NCBI GenBank assembly: GCA_016235585.1 | Contig: JACRJY010000037.1 | Span: forward strand, 1-64,000 | Length of the DNA: 64,000 nt | Reading direction: 5' to 3' | Source of the DNA: Verrucomicrobiota bacterium | Lineage (GTDB): Bacteria; Verrucomicrobiota; Verrucomicrobiia; Limisphaerales; JACRJY01 | In this document: positions 47,378-55,315 of the stretch, piece by piece | How positions within the stretch are numbered: position 1 is the stretch's first letter | Layout: every line of letters begins with the position of its first letter | Notes under the pieces: generated by a model | The model's input: only the letters and a program-made list of their open reading frames with translations | What the model was told of the DNA's origin: nothing | Databases searched by the model: none | Position numbers and translations under genes: made by a program

Positions 47378-48852
47378 AGTTCAAAGCTCAATGCTCAAAG
47401 CTCAAGGTAAATTCCAAACGCCAAGGTTCAAGCTCCAACCTGCCGGCGGCACGTCGTCTTGGTGCTTTGGCCCTGGTTCTTCCCTTGGCCTTTGGCCTTT
47501 GTTCTTTAGCCTTCGCCGCGAACGCGGCGCCCGCGCCCAACTTCCTTTTCATCTTCGTGGATGACCAGGGCTGGAGCGGCACGTCGGTGGCGATGATGCC
47601 GGGGAAGGATTTCAGCCGCACGGCCGGTTTCCGGATGCCAAATCTTGACCGGCTCGCGGCGCAGGGGATGGTTTTCTCGCAAGCCTACGCGGGCCACCCG
47701 AAATGCGAATGCTCGCGCGCGTCGCTCCAGATGGGCCGCACCACGACGAGCCTCAATGCGATCAGCCGGTGGTCGCGCAACTGGAGCGCGCCCGCCAGCG
47801 ACTCGCTCGCGAACACGCTCAAACGCGCGAACCCGAACTACCGCGCCGCGCATTTCGGCAAGTGGCAGTGGCTGCGGACGCCCGAAGTGTTCGGCTACGA
47901 CGCGGGCGACGGCGTCACGCAAAACGAGGATGGCGACTCGCGCGACCCGAACGACCCGAAGCAATCCTTCGGCATCACGCGCCGCGCGCAGGCGTTCATG
48001 GAGAAGCAGGTGAAGGAGGGGCACCCGTTTTATCTCCAGCTTTCCTACTACGCCGTGCATCAAACTCCCCAGGCGCTCGCGGCGACGCTCAAGAAATACG
48101 AGGGCGCGGGCGGCGGCCCCGGCGGCGGCGCCAAGGGTGACAAGGGCAAGGGCGGTGGGCGCGGCGGTGGCCCGGTGATGGCGGCGATGACCGAAGACCT
48201 CGACACCTGCATCGGCGTGCTGCTCAAGAAGCTCGATGAACTCGGCATCGCGAAGAACACCTACATCATCTACACGTCCGACAACGGCGGGCGCACCGAG
48301 GTGCTCAAGGGCGGCAAGACGCTCTGCGACGAAGGCGGCATTCGCGTGCCGCTCATCGTCACCGGCCCCGGCATTCGCAGTGGCGTTTATTGCAACGAAC
48401 CCGCCGTGGGCTACGACATTTTCCCGACGGTGCTGGATTTCGTCGCGCCCGGTTTCGCGTTGCCCAAGGGCGTCGAGGGCGGGAGTTGGAAGCCAGTTCT
48501 GCTCAATGCCGGCACGGGCAAGGTCGCGCGCCCGATTGACCGCATTGTCTGGCATCACGACGTGGAGATCGAGCATCCGCAGACGGCGATGCGCAAAGGC
48601 AACCTCAAGCTGCTGCACTATTGGGACACGAAAGAGAGCTTCCTCTACGACCTCGTCACCGACTTGAGCGAGCGCAACAATCTTGCGAAGCAGCAACCCG
48701 CCGTCGCCGCGCAGATGCTCGCCGAACTCAAGGCCCACGTCCGCGCCGGCCTCGGCGAGCAGAAGTTTGCCGCACTCGAGACTGGGAAAGTTGAGCAAGG
48801 CGGTCGCCCCGGCGATGGCAAAGGAAAGGGCGGCAAGAAGAAGCAGCAGTGA
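47374..48852 (+). CDS. Sulfatase-family protein
   Basis: NFLFIFVDDQGWSGT; FGKWQWLRTPEVFGYDAG; YIIYTSDNGGRTEVLKGGK; FGly-site region HPKCECSRASLQMGR; 4-nt overlap with upstream YHYH gene. Confidence 0.9.
   Translation: MKFKAQCSKLKVNSKRQGSSSNLPAARRLGALALVLPLAFGLCSLAFAANAAPAPNFLFIFVDDQGWSGTSVAMMPGKDFSRTAGFRMPNLDRLAAQGMVFSQAYAGHPKCECSRASLQMGRTTTSLNAISRWSRNWSAPASDSLANTLKRANPNYRAAHFGKWQWLRTPEVFGYDAGDGVTQNEDGDSRDPNDPKQSFGITRRAQAFMEKQVKEGHPFYLQLSYYAVHQTPQALAATLKKYEGAGGGPGGGAKGDKGKGGGRGGGPVMAAMTEDLDTCIGVLLKKLDELGIAKNTYIIYTSDNGGRTEVLKGGKTLCDEGGIRVPLIVTGPGIRSGVYCNEPAVGYDIFPTVLDFVAPGFALPKGVEGGSWKPVLLNAGTGKVARPIDRIVWHHDVEIEHPQTAMRKGNLKLLHYWDTKESFLYDLVTDLSERNNLAKQQPAVAAQMLAELKAHVRAGLGEQKFAALETGKVEQGGRPGDGKGKGGKKKQQ
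47377..47511. repeat. Inverted-type heptad element forming the sulfatase N-terminus
   Basis: Left 47377-47404: aagttca aagctca atgctca aagctca; right 47484-47511: cttggcc tttggcc tttgttc tttagcc. Confidence 0.8.
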
Positions 48853-49013
48853 GGCGCAAAGGCCAAGTCTCCGGCATCCTGCGCGTGACCGTCTCGCCGG
48901 AGAAAGCCGTGGTGGATTACGTCCGCGCCTACCCAGCCGCCGCCAAAAGCGCGGAGCGGAAGACCGGCGCGGTGACGCACAGCTACACGGTCAGGCCGAG
49001 TGCGGGATTGTAA
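48849..49013 (+). other. 54-aa ORF or 5'-truncated gene remnant (phosphoesterase C-terminus-like)
   Basis: GTG overlapping the sulfatase stop (GTGA); VSGILRVTVSPEKAVVDYVRAYPAAAKSAERKTGAVTHSYTVRPSAGL*. Confidence 0.5.
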
Positions 49014-49048
49014 GTGGCGGGGCTTCGGCTCATTCTGGCTGCGTTCAG

Positions 49049-50575
49049 ATGAAACTGTTGCTTATTAACCTCGCGGTCACACTTGGCTGCGTGATCGGCA
49101 TTTCCGCCGCTCCAGCGGAGCCGCAAACCATCCGTTGCGAACTCGCGGTGATTGGCGGCGGCAGCGGCGGCTTTGGCGCGGCGCTCGCGGCGGCCCGGCT
49201 GGGCGTGGACGTGGTGCTCGTGGAGCGGGCCGACCAGCTCGGCGGCAACTCGGTGCGCGGCGGCGTGAACATCTGGGAGCCGGTCATCGGCGCGACGAGT
49301 TTTCCGTTCGAGCTGTATCAGCGGCTCAAGCGCGAGACCAACACCGCGGGCATTTACTCCATGGCCCGGCATCAGGGCACGTTCGACCCGGCGCGCGAGG
49401 CTTACCGTTATCCCGGCGGCGAGACGGTCATTGATCCGAAGCGCACCTACCTCGACACGTTGCAGCGGCACGGGCGCGGCAAGGCGGACATCCACGGCGT
49501 GGTGTTCGAGCCGGGGCCGATGTCGGACGCGATGCTGGCGATGCTGAAGGAAACCGGCCGGTGCCGCGTGCTGCTGCGGACGGAGTTCAAGGGCGTGACG
49601 ACGAACGCCGGCCGCCTCCGGAGCGTCACGCTGCAAAAGGTTGAGTTCACCGGAAGCCGCGCCACCACCGTCACCCAGACGCTCGTCGCGGATTACTTCA
49701 TTGACGCCACGGGCGACGCGCTCGTGTGCGAGAAGGCGGGTTGCGAAATGATGACCGGCCAGGAGGCGCGCGCGCAGTTCAACGAACCGGGCGCGCCCGA
49801 GAAGGCGACGACGCGCGTGAACGGCGTGACGCAGATTTACCGCGTCGCGCGCGTCCATACGCCCGCCGTCGAACCGCTGCCGGAGGGCATCCCGACCAAC
49901 TGCTGGTGGGGCAAACGATTCCCCAGCGCGCAGATCAGCCATTCGCCCAACGGCGATCTCATCGTCAACATGCTCCCCACGATGGAGGGCGCGGAATTCA
50001 TGCAGCGCGGCTACCAGAACGCGCGCGAGGAATGCCAGCGCCGCGTCCGTGCCCACTGGCGCGACCTCCAGACGCGGTGCGACGAGTTTCGCGGCTATCG
50101 CCTCGACTGGATCGCGCCGCAGCTTGGTGTGCGCGAGACGCAGCGCGTCGTGGGCGAATACGTCCTTACGCAGCACGATCTCGATGCCGGTCTCAGCGGA
50201 CAGAAGCATCCTGACATCATCTGCATCGCGGATCATCCCTGCGACACGCACGGCGGGCATAACCAGGGCATCAAGTCACTGACGCAGCCTTACGGCGTGC
50301 CGTTTCGCTGCCTCATCCCCAAGGGCCAGCGCAACCTGCTCATCGCCTGCCGCGCGGCGAGCTTCAGTTCCCTTGCTGCGTCGAGCTGCCGGCTCTCGCG
50401 CACGATGATCCTGCTCGGCCAGGCGGCGGGCACGGCGGTGGCGGTGGCGAAGGAGTTGAAAGCGGATTTGCCCGACGTGCCCGCCGAGCGAGTGCGCGCG
50501 TCTCTGCGCTCGCAGCAGGTGCAACTCGACTTCCCGATGCCGGATGCGCTGCGAAAGCATCTGGAGAAAGAGTAG
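49049..50575 (+). CDS. Secreted FAD-dependent oxidoreductase
   Basis: CELAVIGGGSGGFGAALAAARLGVDVVLVERADQLGGNSVRGGVN. Confidence 0.9.
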   Translation: MKLLLINLAVTLGCVIGISAAPAEPQTIRCELAVIGGGSGGFGAALAAARLGVDVVLVERADQLGGNSVRGGVNIWEPVIGATSFPFELYQRLKRETNTAGIYSMARHQGTFDPAREAYRYPGGETVIDPKRTYLDTLQRHGRGKADIHGVVFEPGPMSDAMLAMLKETGRCRVLLRTEFKGVTTNAGRLRSVTLQKVEFTGSRATTVTQTLVADYFIDATGDALVCEKAGCEMMTGQEARAQFNEPGAPEKATTRVNGVTQIYRVARVHTPAVEPLPEGIPTNCWWGKRFPSAQISHSPNGDLIVNMLPTMEGAEFMQRGYQNAREECQRRVRAHWRDLQTRCDEFRGYRLDWIAPQLGVRETQRVVGEYVLTQHDLDAGLSGQKHPDIICIADHPCDTHGGHNQGIKSLTQPYGVPFRCLIPKGQRNLLIACRAASFSSLAASSCRLSRTMILLGQAAGTAVAVAKELKADLPDVPAERVRASLRSQQVQLDFPMPDALRKHLEKE

Positions 50576-50650
50576 CCCGGCCGACCGTCCGCAGCTTGAT
50601 CCAAGTCTGCAACCCCCGTTGCGCCGCCGGTTGGAATTGTCGGGAAGCCG

Positions 50651-52078
50651 CTACACCTTCCAGCCCGTGCGGTATTCCTTCTTCACGAAGCGCGCCGCTT
50701 CGGGGCAGTTCGGCGACTTCATGTTCTTCGCGTCCCACATCACCTTCTTGCCCACGAGCAGCGCGAGGTTGCCCAGCAGCACGACTTCGGTGAACGGCCC
50801 GGCCACGGCGAAATTCGAGCACGGCGTCGGGCCGCCCTTCACGCCGCGGATGAAATCCTTGTAGGGATTGTTGTCCGGCACGCGGTCAATCATCTGCTTC
50901 GGCTTGGGCAGTTCCTTGGACTTCGACTCCGGCAGCAGACGCGGGCGCTCGCCGTAGGTGTCGGTGAACATCTTGCCCTTGCTGCCGATGTAGAGCGTGC
51001 CGCTCTCGGCGAACTTCGCCGCTTCCATCTCCGCCGGACGCGGCGGCGTCTTCTTCCCGTCATGCCAGTAAAGGGTGCAGGGCGGAAGTTTCTTGCCGTC
51101 GTGACCGGCGCGTTCGGGAAATTCATAGCGAAGAATCGCCCACTCCGGCGCGCTCTCGCGGTTGAGCGGCGAAGACTCGACGACTTCGACGCTGACGGGG
51201 TTGCTCAAATGCAGCGCCCAGCACGCGCCGTCCATCACGTGGCAGCCCATGTCGCCGAGCGCGCCCGCGCCGAAATCCCAGATGCCGCGCCAGTTGAACG
51301 GATGATACGGCCCGCGCCCTGCCTTCTTCTTTTTTCCGTCCTTGCCCGGAGCGGCGTCCTCCTTCGGGCCGACGAAAGGCCGCATCGGTGCGGGGCCGAG
51401 CCACACGTCCCAATCGAGATAATCAGGAACGGGGTCATTGCCCTGCGGACGGGAAATTCCCTGCGGCCAGATGGGGCGGTTCGTCCAGCAATGCACTTCC
51501 TTCACGTCGCCGATGGTGCCGCTCCAGATGTGTTCGCAGAGCGTGCGGTTGCCGTCGCCGCTGTGGCCCTGGTTGCCCATCTGCGTGACGACGCCAAGTT
51601 TCTTCGCGGTGATGGCGAGCTGGCGCGCCTCCCAAATCGTGTGCGTCAGCGGCTTCTGCGTATAGGTGGCGATGCCGCGCTGCATCGCCAGCATCGTCGC
51701 GGGATAATGATGATGATCGGGCGTGCTGACGTTCACTGCGTCAATGTCCTTCTCCTTCTCCAGCATCTCGCGGTAGTCCTGATACCCCTTCGCGCCGGGA
51801 TATTTCTGGAGCGCGGCGTCGAGCGTGTTCTTGTCCACGTCGCAGAGCGCGACGACGTTGTTCGCGCCGCCGTCATAAAGTCCCGCGATGTCGGTCGCGC
51901 CCTTGCCGCCGGCGGCGATGGCGGCGCAGTTGACCTTGCTGTTGGGCGAGACGAGGCGCGGCTTGCTCGCGGCGTGCGCGCGCAGCGCGACGGCGCTCAA
52001 GCCGAGCGCGCCGGTGTAGATGAAACGACGGCGGCTGACGCCGGTGGAAATGATGATGGGCGAAGTGTTGTTGGACAT
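50651..52078 (-). CDS. Tat-exported Gfo/Idh/MocA-family oxidoreductase
   Basis: SRRRFIYTGALG Tat motif; VALCDVDKNTLDAALQKYPGAKGYQDYREMLE; DAVNVSTPDHHHYPATMLAMQRGIATYTQKPLTHTIWEAR. Confidence 0.93.
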   Translation of the reverse strand: MSNNTSPIIISTGVSRRRFIYTGALGLSAVALRAHAASKPRLVSPNSKVNCAAIAAGGKGATDIAGLYDGGANNVVALCDVDKNTLDAALQKYPGAKGYQDYREMLEKEKDIDAVNVSTPDHHHYPATMLAMQRGIATYTQKPLTHTIWEARQLAITAKKLGVVTQMGNQGHSGDGNRTLCEHIWSGTIGDVKEVHCWTNRPIWPQGISRPQGNDPVPDYLDWDVWLGPAPMRPFVGPKEDAAPGKDGKKKKAGRGPYHPFNWRGIWDFGAGALGDMGCHVMDGACWALHLSNPVSVEVVESSPLNRESAPEWAILRYEFPERAGHDGKKLPPCTLYWHDGKKTPPRPAEMEAAKFAESGTLYIGSKGKMFTDTYGERPRLLPESKSKELPKPKQMIDRVPDNNPYKDFIRGVKGGPTPCSNFAVAGPFTEVVLLGNLALLVGKKVMWDAKNMKSPNCPEAARFVKKEYRTGWKV

Positions 52079-52190
52079 GGCGCTTTCTTAAATCGCCGCG
52101 CCGCGCGCGACAAGCACAAAGCCGGGAAATTCGCCCGCCGCGAGCACCGAAGCTGTCGAACGGAAGCCAGCGCAGGAAGCAGCGTCCGGG

Positions 52191-52234
52191 GTAGCACCCG
52201 CCTCCGGCGGGTTGGGCTGGGCGTCGCGCCCGGC
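52191..52234. repeat. Modular hairpin element related to 24654-24760
   Basis: gtagc + acccgcctccggcgggt (52196-52212) + gggcgtcgcgccc (52219-52231). Confidence 0.75.
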
Positions 52235-52293
52235 CCTCGGCTCGGTGTGACCGGGCGGCAACTGGTCTGGCGAGAACTCGGCGGGAGCGGATT

Positions 52294-52422
52294 CCCTCTC
52301 CCCTCGGAGGGGAGAGGGTCAGGGTGAGGGGTGGGCGGCAACCGATTTCATTCAGGCTGACTTGGGTGAATCGCGCCGCCCCCTCACCCCGGCCTCTCCC
52401 CCATCCGATGGGGGAGAGGGAG
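52294..52422. repeat. Two CCCTCTCCC/GGGGAGAGGG-type repeats
   Basis: ccctctcccctcggaggggagaggg (52294-52318) and ccgccccctcaccccggcct...gggggagagggag (52376-52422). Confidence 0.88.
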
Positions 52423-52471
52423 TCCACCGCTCCGGCTTGCCGAACCCCGCCGGGCTGCTATCGTCTCGCCC

Positions 52472-53665
52472 ATGAAATTCATCTCCCGCCTTGCCGCCGT
52501 CTGGCTTTCCCTCGCCCTCACCGCCGCCGTCTTCGCCGCCGATGCCGCGAAGCTCGCGGCCATCCCGCCGGCCATCCAGAAATTCGTGGACGACGAGACC
52601 ATCGCCGGCGCGGTCACGCTTGTCTCGCACAAGGGGAAGGTCGTCGCGCTCGACACCGTGGGCTACGCCGACCTCGCGGCCAAACGCCCGATGAAGGCCG
52701 ACAACCTTTTCTGGATTGCCTCGATGACCAAGCCCATCACCGCCGTCTCCGTGCTGATGTTGCAGGAGGAGGGCAAACTCTCCGTGGACGACCCGGTGGA
52801 GCGGTTTTTGCCGGAGTTCAAGGGCCAGATGATCTTCGGCGCGCGCACGAACAACCAGTTGATTCTGAAAAAGCCGGGCCGCCCCATCACGCTGCACGAC
52901 CTGCTCACGCACACGTCGGGGTTGAATGTGGAAATCCCCGACCTCAACCGCGAACTCACGCTCGCCGAGCGCGTGCTCTACTACTCGCAGCAGCCGCTCC
53001 AGTTCGAGCCGGGCAGCAAGTGGCAATACAGCAATCCCGGCATCAACACGCTGGGCCGCATCGTGGAAATCGTGGCGAAGAAACCCTACGCGCAGTTCCT
53101 CGAAGAGCGCCTCTTCCAGCCGCTCGGCATGAAGGAGACTACCTTCTGGCCCAGCACCGCGCAGGTGCATCGCCTCGCCAAATCCTACGGCCCCGGCCCC
53201 GGCAACAAGGGCCTCGTCGAGACAAACGTGTGGTTCATCCGCGGTTCCCTCTCCGACCGCACGCGCCCGGCGCTGCCGGCGGGCGGGCTGTTTTCCACCG
53301 CGAGCGACATCGCGAAGTTTTACCAGATGATGCTCCACGGCGGCAAAGCGGACGGCAAACTGCTCCTCAAAACCGAGACCGTCGCGCTGATGACCACCAC
53401 GCAGAGCGGCGACATCAAGACCGGTTTCGTGGACGGCATGAGCTGGGGCCTCGGCTTCCAAGTCGTGAAGGAGCCGCTCGGCGTGAACGCGCCGCTCTCG
53501 CCCGGCACGTTCGGCCACGGCGGCGCTTACGGCACGCAAAGCTGGGGCGACCCGCAGACGCAGGCGATTTACATCCTGATGATCCAGCGCGCGCGCCTCG
53601 GCAACAGCGACGGCAGCGACCTGCGCAAGACGTTTCAGGAAACGGCGGCGGGGGCGGTGAGGTGA
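52472..53665 (+). CDS. Class C beta-lactamase-family serine hydrolase
   Basis: LFWIASMTKPITAVSVLML (SxxK), KWQYSNPGINTLGRIVE (YxN), FGHGGAYGTQSW. Confidence 0.92.
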   Translation: MKFISRLAAVWLSLALTAAVFAADAAKLAAIPPAIQKFVDDETIAGAVTLVSHKGKVVALDTVGYADLAAKRPMKADNLFWIASMTKPITAVSVLMLQEEGKLSVDDPVERFLPEFKGQMIFGARTNNQLILKKPGRPITLHDLLTHTSGLNVEIPDLNRELTLAERVLYYSQQPLQFEPGSKWQYSNPGINTLGRIVEIVAKKPYAQFLEERLFQPLGMKETTFWPSTAQVHRLAKSYGPGPGNKGLVETNVWFIRGSLSDRTRPALPAGGLFSTASDIAKFYQMMLHGGKADGKLLLKTETVALMTTTQSGDIKTGFVDGMSWGLGFQVVKEPLGVNAPLSPGTFGHGGAYGTQSWGDPQTQAIYILMIQRARLGNSDGSDLRKTFQETAAGAVR

Positions 53666-54633
53666 AAGGAAAATTCCTAATTGTGTTGGCTGTCGTTGCT
53701 TCGCTAATTGGCATGGCGATCGCGCAGCAAAAGACTGAAACGCCCTTGGCAAAGATGACGGTGCGGGTGCTAGATGAACAAGGGCAGCCTATCTCCGGCG
53801 CGTTAGTGCGAATGGGGTTCGCGGAGAAGTTTGCTCGCAGTCAACAAGTCATGATTAAAGGACTAACGGATTTGCATGGAGAGTTCACCAGTGAAGGGCA
53901 CGGCGACGTGACTCTCAGTGCTGACGCTCGCAAGGACGGCTACTACCTGTCGGGCGCGGGAAGGGTCCTATTTGAAAAGGTCATAAACGGACGTTATCAG
54001 CCGTGGAATCCGACAAACACGACCATTTTACGCAAAGTCGAAAAGCCCATTGCGATGTATGCGAAAAGCGTGTGGGCCGACATTCCCGAGGTCGGCCAGC
54101 CCTGTGGATACGACTTGGCCGTCGGCGACTGGGTGGCCCCCTGGGGCAAAGGCACAGCGTCTGACTTTATTTTTACGTTGCAACGCGCCTACACGAACTC
54201 GGATAACTTCGCCTTGGCAGTGGATATTGGCTTTGTTCAGGCGCGGGATGGCATTCAGGAAGTGACGCTGCCGAAGGAATTCGCCCACAGTTATTTTTCC
54301 TGGCCGCGGCTGGCACCGGACGATGGCTACCGCCCCGCGTGGCGCTCGGAATACAGCAATTCCCCCGCGACACTCCGCCGCAAAAACGCCAGCGATAATC
54401 AGAAGTTTTTCTTTCGAGTGCGGACGGTGGAACGGAACGGGAGGATAGTCAGCGCCCTCTATGGCAAGATTTCGGGCGGCTTTGAACTGGTGGGGTTTGC
54501 CAACTCCAAAACCTGTAAAGTGCATCTGGGCTACTACCTGAATCCTACGTCGCTGGATCGGAACATGGAATTCGACATGAAAAACAATCTTTTCAATAAA
54601 CTTAAGGACGACGAACAGCCACGAAGTCCGTGA
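53662..54633 (+). CDS. Exported hypothetical protein
   Basis: GTG at 53662 overlaps upstream stop (GTGA); KGKFLIVLAVVASLIGMAIAQ signal peptide. Confidence 0.7.
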   Translation: MKGKFLIVLAVVASLIGMAIAQQKTETPLAKMTVRVLDEQGQPISGALVRMGFAEKFARSQQVMIKGLTDLHGEFTSEGHGDVTLSADARKDGYYLSGAGRVLFEKVINGRYQPWNPTNTTILRKVEKPIAMYAKSVWADIPEVGQPCGYDLAVGDWVAPWGKGTASDFIFTLQRAYTNSDNFALAVDIGFVQARDGIQEVTLPKEFAHSYFSWPRLAPDDGYRPAWRSEYSNSPATLRRKNASDNQKFFFRVRTVERNGRIVSALYGKISGGFELVGFANSKTCKVHLGYYLNPTSLDRNMEFDMKNNLFNKLKDDEQPRSP

Positions 54634-54649
54634 CATTTTTGTCTCCACA

Positions 54650-55315
54650 ATGACCACCCTCCGTCTCCTCGAACACTTCGGCATCGGCGTCTCGGCGCTG
54701 GCCGGGGTGCTGGCGGCGCGCGGCAAGCAGGTGGACCTCTTCGGCGTGCTCGTGCTGGCGCTCGTCAGCGCGTTCGGCGGCGGCACGCTGCGCGACCTCA
54801 TGCTCGGCGACACGCCCGTCGCCTGGCTGCGCGACCCGGCGTTCCCGCTCAACGCCGCGCTCGTGGCGCTCGCCGCCTTCGCCGTCACGCGGCGCGGGCA
54901 GTTGCCGGGCCGATGGTTCCTCGCCGCCGACGCCTTCGCGCTCGCGCTCTTCACGATGATCGGCGTGCAGAAGGCGCTCGCGCTGAAGTCCGCCCCCGTC
55001 ATCGCCGTGGCGATGGGCGTCATCACCGGGGTCGCGGGCGGCATGGTGCGCGACGTGTTGCTCGGCGAAATCCCGCTCGTGTTCCGCCGGGAAATTTATC
55101 TTTACGCCACGGCGGCCTTCGCGGGCGCGGTTGTCTTCGCCCTGGTGAATGAATTCGCGCCCGGCGCGACGTGGAACCTCCTCGCCAGCGCGGGTGTGAC
55201 GCTGGCCCTGCGCTTCGCCGGCATCCGCTGGCGCCTCGCACTGCCGGTCTATCACGCGGTGGAAGACGAACCCACGCCCCCGCAATCGAAACCCGAAACG
55301 GACAAACAACCATGA
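54650..55315 (+). CDS. TRIC/UPF0126-family membrane protein
   Basis: FGIGVSALAGVLAARGKQVDLFGVLVLALVSAFGGGTLRDLMLGDTPVAWLRDP duplicated in second half. Confidence 0.93.
   Translation: MTTLRLLEHFGIGVSALAGVLAARGKQVDLFGVLVLALVSAFGGGTLRDLMLGDTPVAWLRDPAFPLNAALVALAAFAVTRRGQLPGRWFLAADAFALALFTMIGVQKALALKSAPVIAVAMGVITGVAGGMVRDVLLGEIPLVFRREIYLYATAAFAGAVVFALVNEFAPGATWNLLASAGVTLALRFAGIRWRLALPVYHAVEDEPTPPQSKPETDKQP

Noticed and set aside
52324-53661. 5' two-thirds of ORF 52324-54633
   Set aside because: Out of frame with the beta-lactamase-family gene at 52472-53665; the real downstream gene begins at GTG 53662.
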